This document shows positions 44,346 to 56,405 of a stretch of DNA of 64,000 bases, in pieces; position 1 is the first letter of the stretch; each line of letters opens with the position of its first letter. Position numbers and translations under genes: made by a program. Source of the stretch: Tribonema minus (lineage: Eukaryota > Sar > Xanthophyceae > Tribonematales > Tribonemataceae); assembly GCA_017506865.1 (NCBI GenBank), contig JAFCMP010000527.1:186001-250000 (forward strand), given 5' to 3'. The notes under the pieces are model-generated. The model made no database searches, was not told where the DNA came from, and saw only the letters and a program-made list of their open reading frames with translations.

Positions 44346-45591
44346 AACGTTGAAGGTTTTTCAGTTGAAGATCAACTTCATGAAATTTCTGTTGGTTTAA
44401 CTTAACAAAAGACAACAGTGTGGGGGGGGTGGCGCAATTGAGCTCGTAATGTACCACGCCCTGTTTGCCATAGGTGTTCATTAGATGACACCCACGCGCT
44501 TATCACCGGCATAGCGCGACCCAATAAGACCAGAACTACTAGCCCGGCTTAGTAAGTTTCGTATTATACATGATGTCAAATCTGGCACAGGTGCAAGCGT
44601 GCGCTGTTGCTGTTCGTTGCAGGGCTGCGCAGCTGCTGCAGCGGCTCATGCACACACTGTGGCACATGCAGTGAGCGCCTGCCTGAGGGATCTTGGCGCT
44701 GGCTGCTGCTGGCATCTCACGCGCATCTGGCTGCTGCTGTGTGGCATATCGGGCAGCAGTCATCCAAAGGAGCTGAATGTCGATGATACAACACGCATGT
44801 GGCCTGCAACACATGATTTTGTTCTGACCATGTCGGCTTCAAGCTGCTTTTCGTGCGGACGTTGCAGCAGCTATCCCATGCGGGGTGCTATATTGGGGAT
44901 GCTTGCCCTCTGCATGTAGAAGTATACATTACTGCACCGGAGCCTGTTAGGCAGGCGCAGGAGGCGTGCAACGACACTGCAGCGATTTGGCAAATTCACG
45001 CTTGCAGGGAGGGGGGGGGGGGGGGCGAGCGAGTGCACGACGCACAAACTGCGGTCATGGTTGCACCTTGTAGAGTGAGCACCTGGTCGACAGTATCCCA
45101 GCCAAATGCACGGGAGTGCCACTGGCAGTGCAAAGCAGGCACTCACTGCCAGTGGTCTTTCCAGCCAACTGCACATGCTCATGAGTGCAGAGCAGGCACT
45201 CTCTCAGTGCAATATGCAGGCACTCTCGCGCAACTGCCTCCAGTACATGGCTCCAAACTACCCCTCAGTCGCATCACTTGCAAAGCACAAATGCGGCCTC
45301 GGTGAGATGCATTGAGGTGGCCTGTAAGGCCATTGCCGAAACAATGTCCACAATAAACAATTGCAATGATTATCGGTCGCATGGATGCGAATCGCTGCGT
45401 AGATATGGCGCCACTGAAAACAGTCAAGCAGCCCCAGAGATCAAAACCACTGGGTTTGGAAAGGAACAAAAGCTTCATGGAATGGACAGCAATACTTCAA
45501 AGTAGCATTATGCTGTACGAGTGCCGCTTCACCTGGCAACATGCCACGTGGTCACGGCACAACAAGCACAGTGCATGCCTCTCGGTGGCGC
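44346..45591. other. Intergenic region
   Basis: No gene recognised. It includes a G run of about 15 (45011-45025) and a short imperfect repeat with the core CAGGCACTC at about 45.1-45.2 kb. It forms the 3' flank of CFAP298. Confidence 0.5.
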
Positions 45592-48500
45592 CTAGAGCTT
45601 CCTGACACCTGGCGCTGATATCGCCCCTGTTCCGCGAAGACTTTTCTGTAACTGCCGAGGGTCTGCCCACGCGCTGCCTAGGTAGTCGTCGTCGTTTGCT
45701 TCTGCCAGCTTCTTCATCTCCTCCTGGCGCTTGAAGTAGAACGCCATCATGGCCTTGCGCTCTTCTTCTGATACCGCCTGCGAGTGATACAGACAAGCGC
45801 ATTGGCATGTTGGACCAAAACTGACATCGCGAAACCAATGCAAATGGATACTGGGGGTCAAATGGTGTACGCTGCAGCTGTTGTGTCTGACCGATCTGTT
45901 GTGCAGCTTGCTGGAGCGGCAGTGGTCGCTGAGACATGGGAAAAGCGCGCCACCTTGCGTACCACACGGTCCAACGCTGCCCTGGTTGACACGATCATAC
46001 ATTTAAATTTGTCGATGGAAGTTTGGCGAGTGTCGCTTTTGAGCGCAAGCAGCCACGGCGAGTGCAAGGCCGAAGGTCCAGACCGATGCAATTACCAAAG
46101 CATGAGACATGACGAAGGATATGTGATGCTTTGGTGAGGGGTGTGGTGTGTGATTAGGGAACGTGCACCCTCACGCTCCGTTCGGTGGCATGCCAGTGCC
46201 CTGAGGACCGACTACGGTCAGGGTTAGGAGTAGGGTTAGCCTAGATGGTTCATGTATGATTGGCTGCTCAGGCAAGGGCGACTTGATGTGCAGGCTGACA
46301 GCCTCCCTTTAGAGTGCTGCCATAGGCTTAGATGACCGATTGAATAGTCCTACAATCTTCAATTGTTACTCACCGGCTCCCTGCATGGTGGGCCTGCCCC
46401 CGAGCGCTGCAGCTTACACGTGGCCTTTGTCTTCTCGTTCTTGCCAATCCTGTCTGCCACCTGACCAGAAGCAGCAATGCACAAGGCAACCGGTTGTTGT
46501 GAGAATGACCCAAAGCTCCAATATGCAATGCGTGCTCCAACATGTTACTCGTACAGTAAAGTGCGCGAATAACACCGTGCTGTTGCTATAGCTGCCAAGA
46601 AAGCTTGCACATGGGTGGCCCCAGAAAGCTTGCGTATGGGTGGTGGCCGACAATAATTCGCACGCCCTGGTCTGACGAACCGACACACTGCACCAAGACA
46701 AGGCTTCGCATGTGTGGTCTCTGTGTCTTGAATCCCCCGCTGCCCCATTTGAAATTAGGGTCTGTGACACATGCATCCAGAGCTTGAATTGCTGACTTCT
46801 TATTCCCATTTTTGAGCGTCACACCAGTTCCTGCATGAAACGACAGAGTTCATCTCCACCGCAAACTACTCCTGCATCAAACTCCAAGGTAGCTTTTTGT
46901 CTCACAAAGCAAGGTGGTTTTTTTTTTCAATTGCGCGCAGAAACGCATGAGTGCTTGCAAAGTGCATACACATGAATGTGTACTGCGTGTGTGTGATTGA
47001 CAGTTTCTGCCACACCAGCCAGATGTGCTCACCGTCTGATCTCGTCTAAACTCCTTGCCCGCCATCCACAGACCCGCTGTGTCTTCATCCATCAGTTCCT
47101 GCTCAAAAGGATAATCAAGGTACGGGGTGCATTTGAAACTCTTGCCTTGAGTGCCTTCAGAACATAGCAGTATGCAAGGACTCACGACTTATTCATTTTC
47201 ATGTACTCGTGGCGTGTCAATACAATGCTAACGGGGTGCTGATCATGATCAGTGCTCTAAAATCTTCACATGATCATGGTGAGTGCTACTTGAAAGTTCA
47301 AGAGTAGGCGTTGTTGTTGATGTTTTAAACACATTAGTTCCTTGCTACATGCACAGTTGCGCAAGTCTATTGTACATATCGACTCTAAACCCCTAGCGGG
47401 CTGCACCTAGGCTTCATCAGCAAACACCCCAAGATGTGCTTGTGTGTCAAGTAGTGCACCGATAGAAGTTGCGCAAACGCAACGCTGTGCTCCCTGCCTC
47501 ACTAGTGAGCGGCAGGCACTACTAGTAGCTGACAACTGACCTTTAAGAGTTCACTGCAGGTCTTGGTCAGATAGCCGCATGCGATGGTGCTCAAGAGGCA
47601 CAGCCACTTGTTGACAACATCATCACAGACTCACCCTCTCTGAACTGTCGCACTGAGCCGTACACCTGAGAGCCACTGTATTTTGCGCAGTTGCATAACC
47701 GCGGTGGAAGCATAATAACTACAGGCGACAGAACAGTAGCCATGGTGGACCAATACAACAGACACGCAATCTACGCCATTGTGATATTATCGTTCTTCAT
47801 GCAGTTAGGGACGTCCTTCTTCGGGCTGGCTGCTCAATATGCATGTGATCACACTTCGGCAATAATCTTCATGAGCTCTGGGGAGAAAAGCGTATTCAAG
47901 TATGTACAGTTTGCAGCATACGTACCTGCTGAGCACTGGTGCCGTCTAGCCCCTCCATGCCCTTGCCCTCGATAGCAAGCCGCACTGGGTCAAACAAGGG
48001 GAGGCCCATGGGGTAGGCCATGGTGACAGCACCCCTAATATTGTCCAGCTTCTCATCCAGTTGCTCCTGACAAAACAGTATGCACAGCGCCAACAGTGCA
48101 ATGATGAGCATCTTGCAGTGCACATGGAGGGAGTGTGAGGGTGGTGCAAGTTGCAAGACAGTAGGTGATAAAGTACAAAGTGGCAATTCCTTGCAGATTC
48201 CACCTCACCATTAGCCATGTACACACGATATGTATAAATCATGCGCACGGGTCAGCATCCTTGTGTAGTAGCAAGCCACGCGCGATATCCGTCAAACAGC
48301 TCTACAAACACCTCTACACCCACCCCCATGGCACTCTCGTGGCCAATTGTGGCTTAAACATGAGCGCTGCTATGACCTGTAAGTAGTGCGCTGCTATGAC
48401 CTGTAAGCAGTGCGCCCCAAATGATTCAAGAAGAGCATCGATATCGGTGCCAGTCACTGCAGTATCAGCATTCATATTAAATCCGCAGCAGTGTACCTTG

Positions 48501-51500
48501 TGGGCACTCAGGACAGAATTTGACAGCAGAAGCGAAGTTATTACTTGCCTGTGTGGTGGCCACCTTTGACGCAGCTGCCTTGCTCACGGCCATCTCAGCG
48601 TCCTGCGCAAATAGCCAAATGTAGTTGAAGTTTTGAGATGGAGAGCAAGCTCAGATACATTGATGATGCTGGTGGAATTTGATGCGGCGGTGACTTGCCG
48701 CTGCCACCTGGACCGTCATGCGCACACACTTTAACACTAATGAAGAGCACACAATGGTGATACCGTAACGCGTGAATGAACGTGCACAATTCGAATCTGC
48801 TGCTCTGCTCACTGTCATCCCAGCGGTTTGTAGAGATGAAGATGATGCGATGACCAGAACAGCGTGTTGTCGAAATCCCATGCATGCTGCATGCTGAAAA
48901 CATTTTCAGCATTCTAGGTCGACTCATTCATGCTTGTGGTCAAGACAAAGTCAACACTGACTCGCTCTGGTAAATTACGCACCGGTGAATCATAACATGC
49001 CCACGAGCACATGGCACTTGCGATGCGTTTGGCAAAGTTCTGCAATGTCATGAGATGTGTCAGATGTCAACGCAGTGCGCACGCTTCAAGACACGGTGAC
49101 ACATAGAATTATGATACAGAAATATGACAAAAGTGAAGCATGATTACTAATGTTACGCATTCACCTCCGCGCAACAACAACATGCCAGACTCTCAGATTG
49201 AATGCTGTCTTTTGCCTCACATCTGCCACTCTCAGTGCCTGCACCAGCCTACCTGACACACACGTTCAATGGTCTCCATGAGCTGCGGAGAGACCCCATT
49301 CCCTGTGCGCTTGCCGGTGGGGTCTGGTCGGTAAAACTCCCCCTTATTCACCTGCAGTAGCAATAAGCATTGGGATCCGACACTGCTTGACCATGCACCC
49401 AGCAATTGCGACGTCAATCGTGATATAATCACGGCAAAGCTCAGCCTTCAACGATACTGAAACAACTACACACGACCAACTCCTGCTTGTTCGCCTGTAG
49501 CAGCAAAAGGCATTGGGCTCAGCTTCCATCGTAGCATAATCACGGCCAAGCTCAACTAAAGTTCAGCTTTCAACGGAAATGACAAGTCGGCATCACACGG
49601 CGTCTCAATTGGCCTGCCGTATGTCAGCAGATACTGTCGGCTCAGCCTGGTCAGTCCCTGGAAACAATTAAGATTTGCGATGTGCATTGATAGACTCCCA
49701 TCACAGTATTCTAGACCGTGAATTTGTATGATGGCCGCCACACTCACGCTCATGGCTACATTCACCAGTTCACACTGCATTTGTTCATCTACCGGTCCAC
49801 GTTGCATGTATGACTGGGTATATTGGTACCAAATCACAGACATTTTCTTCAGCAGGGCATACTCAGACCCCTTGAAACAGGTACCGCCGACAGCTCGTCG
49901 TGTATAGGGGCTGGGATTGCGCTTTGTTTCAAGTTTCTGTGATCATTAGCATGGATCAGCACCAGTGAAGGCTGATGCCACAGAGCGCATCAAACAGAGC
50001 GCCGTCAATACATACATATTGTATGACAGGGCCAGTGCACATGGGGTACGGTGGCACCTGATACTGCACTCGTGGCAGTCCGTGCATGCGTCCGCTGTGA
50101 GGTTACTCGCCTTTGAGCCGTTAGCACAGGCTTTGTGTTGATGGATGCCATGCTGTACTGACAACTGATTCTTGTAGGGCGTAGAAAGGCCAGATGATTG
50201 ATGTCAAGCTTGCTAGCAGAGTATCCATATAACTTGTGCTATCTTGCACAAGGTGCTGCGTGCGGTATTCCAAGTATTCCTACCACTCTCCTTACATCTA
50301 CATTGTGGAAGGGCTGGTAGAGTACAGTAGTGAAACCTTGCAAACGCTCTACGAGCAGCCTGTCAGCACAGCAGGAAGAAGCAGTGCAGCCCACCCACCC
50401 CCCTCCCCCCCTGCGCCCCCTCCCCCCCTGCCTGACATGTAAAACTAGCCCTTATCTGCGCTTGCTTGTCATAGACAGTCACCATAGCCCCTGATGCTCT
50501 GCATACAGCTTGAAAGGCCGGTAACGCACCACCCAAACAGGTACCCCCATACTGGCCAGTTTGATAGCACCCCATGTGGAACTACGTACAAGTACACACT
50601 CATATCATTCGACCCCTTCAAGCTGTATCGTGTGATCACATCTGCCTCCCTGTGTTTGTATACGCATGTGCTGTGCCGCGCTAGACTATGCTCACCAAGA
50701 CGAGCGCCATGCTTGTAGCTCGGGCCAGCAGTCCCTCCAATGCGCGTGATACCAGATTGACCATATTTACCCTATGGTCAATAGATTCTTGCCTCTGCTC
50801 AACACTTTGTCAGTTTCGCCCTCACCTCAAAGTGAAGAAAGCCTAACTCTAGCTTGCTAGCAGTAGTACTGTCTGGCTTGCCAGCAGCACCTTGTGTGCA
50901 CATGATATGAAATTGAGCATGTTCTGTCCTATGACCGCTCCTTGCTCTCGCAAGACATCATAATAAATGCTGTCTTGTGTCAAAAAGCTCCACGCTTAAT
51001 TCCTTAGCGTAACCCCAGCCCATGCCGCAACCCTACGTAACCTATCAATACCTACATGCCTACTATACGTACCTGTACTCCTTCGTACTGCTCCTTGATC
51101 TCGTCAATGCCGTGCTCTGCCTCCGGTTTGTAAGGTCCGTGCTGCGCCAGCTCCCGCACCGCGCCTACCAGGTACATGAGCCGAACTCGCGTGTTCCACA
51201 TCCTAGCCTGCAGTGGGGTGACCATAGGCGACCATCGAGCGTGAAGTGTTGTGTGAGAGCAGAGTCAACTTCAAGTGATGCACACGTGAGATGGCAGCGC
51301 CGTTGCACAACAAGCACTGGAGAGAGAGTGCAGATGCAATGTGCACATCACATGCACATCACATCGCATATATATGGAGCTGGCCTACCGAACACGTGAG
51401 ACCTTTCCAATACTGAACACCCATGCCTCGAACGCTAAAAGCTTGCACACAGAAGTCTTTTTGACTGGTGGATACGGTGGTACTGTTTGACTCGTGGCCA

Positions 51501-52515
51501 ATTGCTGCAGCAGCGGCAACCACGGTTGGGCACCTGCGGCTAACCATCCCTTGTCACTTAGAGCTCTACGATCTTTTGATTTGTTTTCATATATCCTGGC
51601 TTGCACTGCACCGTTGGCATCAAAACTGAACTCATATACAGTGGTGTTAACAAGTACAATGCGCACAAAATCAACTGCAAGTGACTGGACGAACAGTCAC
51701 AGCATTGCGACAGTATCGCTGTCTTTGCTACCATCAATGAGAGCTCGGCACACCCTGCTCGTGCTGCGTCTTGCAGGACAACTGGAAATGATTGATTTGT
51801 AAAAATCATCAGAACCAATGAGGTGCCGTCCACTACACATTATTGTCCAGGTGTACAACGCCAGTGCCAATCTGCACTGGCTTCAAGAACTGCAGTCAGA
51901 TGTACTTCAACAGTTATGACAGGCCCGTCTTGACTGGCGATGGACAGTCACGTGCGGACTATCAATGTGGTCTTGCCAACATTAACAACGTTCATTGAGA
52001 GCGAATAAGCGTGAAGGATGGGGGAAGAGTACATTTTGCTCATGTTGGGGTTCGGATTTGCAGCAGAAATGTTTCTATCACATTCAAGGATGCAGGCTTG
52101 AACGAGCTTTGAGTGAGTGGATGAGTAATCGTTCGTCGGTTGACTGATGGTTTTTCAACTCATCCTCAGGCATCTAGGTGGCTCAAAATTGCTCTGGCTG
52201 CTGTTACTGCCGCTGCTGCACAAACAACTGCAACGTGACCTTGTAAACCGGTTCCAATCCGGTTGCGGTTGCTTGCCAACCTAATGCTCATGGCAAAAGA
52301 CGAAGGCATTTGCCGAACTCGTGCTCCCCTGGTCATGCTCGATCCAACCAAGCTCTGTCAATCAATGCACTCACTGCCCCATAAACAATTCGTCAAACAA
52401 GGGTCAAGCATTGCTGACTTACCAGTCGGCGCACCAGGGCATCATTCGACTCGCTGCATGTGGCCTCGCACAGGAAGCTGTCAGTGTCAGACCGCTTGAT
52501 GTTCAGCACCACCAT
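45592..52515 (-). CDS. CFAP298: Cilia- and flagella-associated protein 298 (FBB18/Kurly homologue)
   Basis: Eight exons, all joined in phase 0: 52515-52423, 51207-51073, 49351-49253, 48602-48549, 48066-47926, 47098-47033, 46460-46374 and 45777-45592, giving 286 residues (human protein about 290). Diagnostic blocks in order are MVVLNIKRSDTDSFL, ELAQHGPYKPE, DPTGKRTGNG, LDNIRGAVTMAYPMGLPLFD, GLWMAGKEFRR, VADRIGKNEKTKATCKLQ, and SEEERKAMMAFYFKRQEEMK followed by NDDDYLGSAWAD. CFAP298 (C21orf59; FBB18 in Chlamydomonas) acts in the cytoplasm in pre-assembly of outer dynein arms and is needed for motile cilia. Splice sites are canonical, except the intron after exon 4, which starts with GC (CAG/GCAAGT). 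Its presence argues that the organism makes motile flagella. A further short exon between exons 2 and 3 cannot be ruled out, but the length fits without it. Confidence 0.93.
49350..49580. repeat. Partial tandem duplication at a CFAP298 splice acceptor
   Basis: About 49350-49453 and 49496-49576 share blocks such as CCTG(C/T)AGCAGCAA-like, AGCATTGGG, ATAATCACGGC and CTTTCAACG. The left copy contains the acceptor of CFAP298 exon 3; the right copy lies in the intron upstream and carries an altered version of it. Confidence 0.55.
51385..51674 (-). CDS. Exon-like ORF inside CFAP298 intron 1, unrecognised
   Basis: An open frame that begins after a CTTGCAG acceptor and reads DFVRIVLVNTTVYEFSFDA, then VQARIYENKSKDRRALSDKG and SVCKLLAFEAWVFSIG. 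The composition looks protein-like. A weak donor (AAAG/GTCTCA) lies near its end. It is on the same strand as CFAP298 and has no counterpart in that family. It may be a nested gene fragment or old element. Confidence 0.3.
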
Positions 52516-52960
52516 GACTGCTGCTTTTCCTGCTCCGGTCTCCAGCTGCTGCCGCTGCTTTCGGTAAACCTGTTGCTTTCGTACTTTTGCACAATCTCGT
52601 TGGGAACTGCAGTTCAGCTTTTGCGGCGCCCGCTTTGCTGTCACAGCAGGTGATTGATGACACAAATCTGCCCCGAATTGGTTGCTTTGGCGTTATGGCT
52701 ACTGTGCCAAGTGGAGGATCTTGATCTTTTCCGTTTTTTCGCGTACACAAACTTCAACAACTCGTTGAACTAAGTAGGACAAACGAAACGCAGCGCACAG
52801 CGCAGGCGCAGGTCCAGGACAAGAGGCAATAGTGCAGTGGTATGAGCAATATCACATGCAGCAGAACCAGCAGCGAAATGGCTGCCTTTGATACTGAACT
52901 GCCGGATCTGCAAGTCGAACGAGAACGCGTTGAAGCCGAGGTTGATGCGCTGCGGAGTCA
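52516..52960. promoter_or_regulatory. Divergent 5' region of CFAP298 and the LRR pseudogene
   Basis: A 445-bp interval between the CFAP298 ATG (minus) and the decayed LRR coding sequence (plus). It presumably holds the CFAP298 promoter; no TATA box or other element was identified with confidence. Confidence 0.35.
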
Positions 52961-54480
52961 ATGAAGGAAAATGCCCGGGTAGTGGACGGATGCGCTGGTG
53001 TTGGGAAAAGTTTCTGGTGGGGGGCTGCACAGCATCGAAGCGTCAGCCTGGATGAGCTCTCGCTGGCGCTCACGGTCATGGCGCAAAACCGCATGCTGCC
53101 AAAGGCCGCCTGGAATCTACGCAAGGTCATACGCTCAAAGGTGAAGCCTCTTGCGCATCTGGTCAATGAGGGGCCGTGGCCTTCAATGACACTCACCGAC
53201 TTGTTTTTCAGCAAGACTGTCGTCCATGTTGAGTTGCGCGGATCATTCGGCCACGATCCCCTCTTCGCATTGACTTCCAGCCCTGCCATAGCCGCCTCTG
53301 GCGCTGCAGTCGGTTTCGACCTGCTTTTCGAACATGTCACGGTGCAGCCGGTTACGACCTGCTTTCCGAACATGTCACGGTCATTACCTTGCGGGAATAT
53401 GAGGGCGCGCCAATGCGCATGCCCCCGTGCATTGCATTCGCTGCACATTGTAGAATGCAATCCTGCGAGCACGATGCCGTTGCTGTTGCTGCAGGCACTC
53501 ATACGCGTCACCCAGCTGGGCCCTCAGAGGGATGCACTGGCGCTAGTGAAGTCAATTTCTTGTGGCCCTGACAGTCAGCGTCTGCCAGGCTGCATTTTGA
53601 CCTACAAGCGCTGACAGAGCTCATTGAATATGAGTCATATTGAAGGGTCGCACAGACTTGAGCATCCCTCACAGCATCGGAGCTCTGACATCGCTGACGA
53701 GGTTTGACATCAGCGATTGCAGCAGCCTGGTGAATTTGCCAGACAGCATTGGCAATCTCCCTGCGTTGAAACACCTGTGCATCGTTGGTTGCGACAAGCT
53801 AGCCAGCCTGCCTGCTGCCATTGGAAGTCTGGCCTCTCTCTGGAAAAACTCCATGTGGCCAGGTGCATTGACCTGGAAAAACTCAGTCTGCCAGTGAGAA
53901 TGGGCGACCTTTTGGCACTCAAAGAGCTCATTGTTGCCACATGCGATTCTTTGATAACCCTGCCACCTAGTATTGGGGGTCTGGCAGCGCTGACAAAGCT
54001 CCTGATAAGCCGTTGCCCCAACTTCCGTTACCTGCTCAATACCATTGGCGAGCTGCGGGCGCTTACATGCCTAACAGTCCGCGGAAGCGATGTGCTTGAC
54101 ATGCTGCCTGATGTCATTTGCTCCAAGTCCCTGCCAGCGCTCACCGAAGTTGGTGCCAGCTCTTGCAGGTGGCTGGCGGCACTGCCAAACGCTATAGGCG
54201 CGACATGCACACGCTGACACACCTCAATCTCTCGCGGTGTCAGCGGCTGGTCGCACTGCCACAAGCAACGTTCAGTCGGTTGCCACGGTAGAGCTCATTG
54301 CGTGCACACAGGTAAAAGGCACTGCCAGACAGCGTGGGCGACCTGGCAGCTCTGAGCAGGCTAGTTTTGTCAGGATGTGTTTGCTTACGACGCTTGCCGG
54401 AGACGATGTGGCAGCTGAACAACCTCACTTGCATCTCTGTAGAAGGGTGCCTAGAGACTGTGAAATGGAGTGCAAAGGCT
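52961..54480 (+). pseudogene. Decayed leucine-rich-repeat gene (plant-type LRRs)
   Basis: From 53640 onward, repeats such as LTRFDISDCSSLVNLPDSIG, LKHLCIVGCDKLASLPAAIG, LKELIVATCDSLITLPPSIG and LSRLVLSGCVCLRRLPETMW follow the LxxLxxxxCxxLxxLPxxIG pattern of plant and algal LRR proteins, about 23-24 residues each. Adjacent repeats sit in different frames: changes fall near 53840, 54195 and 54275-54305, so no single frame encodes the array. Upstream (52961-53614) an open frame may be its N-terminal part. It contains a 38-40-bp tandem duplication around CGACCTGCTTTTCGAACATG (53318-53396) that also breaks the frame. LRR proteins of this type bind protein partners. Short introns could explain one junction but not all. 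Confidence 0.65.
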
Positions 54481-56405
54481 CTTGCGGACCAAAGTGGGTG
54501 CTGCCAATGTTCAAAATGAGCCTTGAGCTGGCAGTGTTTGGTGGCAACGGCAGTGCCAGTATGAATCAAAGACTTTCTTTGTGTGTAAGAGAACCAACTT
54601 GAAATTGGACTTCACGTTTTTTGTTGTTGATCTCTTTGCACACACAATGCTTAATTTTGCATTGCATTTTGCCAGCATCATTGCTCAGGACATGCGTATT
54701 GCCGTGCGTGCGCAAACATGCCATCCCCGCATGATAACCTGTGTAGACTGTGCATCAGTGCTTGTGCACACATGGCCTGCACGCTGGCTTTTGTCTGCAT
54801 GTTTTGTTACCTTCACTTGCTAGTTTGGCAAGTCACAATGCCATACGATGCGTTGACTGCAGCCTCACTTGAAAAATGCATACCTATTGTTTGGCCCATC
54901 ATGATGGTGCTGGTTGCATCTACTACAGCAGTGTGCATTTATGTACTGGCTAATAATACAGGTGTATACCAACTGCCATATACTTTTTATCTCAGGGCAC
55001 AAAAAAGCCCAGATGAATGGTATCTAAGCTGCCATGTACCTGTCAGTGCCATGGAGCTGGGCGCGAAAGACGTTCACCTTGCCTTGCAAATTTGGTGATT
55101 TGAGACGAGCACACTTACTAAACCAGAACTCGGAGGCTTCTGGTGCACCAGTGTGCGCTTTTTGCCGCGAGGCGTGTACTGTAACAGTATGTACTGTAAC
55201 AGTGAAGGCTTGCATGACACCATCATCGACAAGCTTGCTACTTGAGTCTGCGCATTGTCACAAAACAGCTACTCTGAATACAAAGCGAACTTGAAGTTCA
55301 CTGACATAACTAGACTTTTAAATTACTGATCTATCACAAACTGGACGTACCTGCTTCTAGACCTATAGTAGACGCGGGTGCTGTATTACATTGCATATGC
55401 AAACGCTAGACCTATACAGTCTTCAAGTTGATGTCTAGCTGCAGAATGGTCCTCCACCTAGTGATCCTCCAACACCATCTCGTTGATGGGCTCGGCATTT
55501 CGACGCATGAAAACAATGCATTCATGAAGTTGCTTATGACAAATGTATGTAGGCCTGTACGACCTGCTGGGAAGTGTTATCTTCAACCTTTGTCAGCACA
55601 TCCATATTTTTTGTTGAGCCGCAGTATGTGCTGGTTTTGGTCGCACTGGATGCATCTGGCTCATCACCATGCAACAGTGGTGCCCATAACCGTCACAGTG
55701 AGCAAATGAAGATGACGTTGTACAGTATCTGTTTACAAATGTTCAAGTTGTGAACAATGTTATTGCAGTGCTAGGTCAACTTGCCAAGTTACTCATCTGA
55801 AGAAGCTGTCAAGTCCACACCATGCACAATGTTGCTGTCCCGCCAGGTAAAGTTACTCAAGTGTACTGCTATATCATGCAAATGCAACAATCAAAGCGCA
55901 TCCTTCTGCATGACGCGCAATCAAAGGTTCGTAAGTTGTGCAAAATTGACTGCTGCTCATGTCATATCATGTATGCAGCCTACTAGTAGTGCTCAGGCAC
56001 TGCGCCTAGCACAGAGCATCCAAACATTAAAGCGAACCTTCTTGCTGAGCGCGCTTCAATATTCACATGCCGGTACCCCTGCCTGCTAGAACGCAACAAG
56101 GCTGCAGCATATCAACCCCTCGAAAGCTGACAAAGTACAACAGTGGGATGGTGGCTCCGAGTGCATTGTGCTCCTGATTGAGCCAAGATCCATCATGCTA
56201 CACAATGTCATGCTAGCAGTGCAAGGCGGGCAGCATCATGTTGTACCTCATGATTGCAAGCACGCTACAGGAAGTACCAAGAACAGCAAAGTGTGACAAC
56301 AGCGGATTGGAAATGCAAACATGAAAGGAAAACCGTGCAAGCCAAATTGTATGAAGGCCTCAAAAGGGACGCATGCATTGATGGCTGTAGCTCTTGCAGC
56401 TGCTC
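54481..56405. other. Intergenic region
   Basis: No gene recognised. It contains the second copy of the dispersed CAGGGC...GCCC motif. From about 55.85 kb it forms the left end of the PPR segmental duplication. Confidence 0.5.
54991..55015 (+). repeat. Dispersed 25-bp motif, copy 2
   Basis: Differs from copy 1 at two positions (CAGGGCACAAAAAAGCCC). It shares the preceding TATACTTTTTAT block and the following GAATGG(C/T)ATCTAA. Confidence 0.65.

Noticed and set aside
46214-46243. AGGGTTAGG-type sequence resembling telomere repeats
   Set aside because: Only two imperfect units; too short to be an interstitial telomere.
52852-53511. Minus-strand ORF of 219 codons upstream of CFAP298
   Set aside because: No recognisable features. 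It overlaps the plus-strand region that leads into the LRR array and would run into the CFAP298 5' region.
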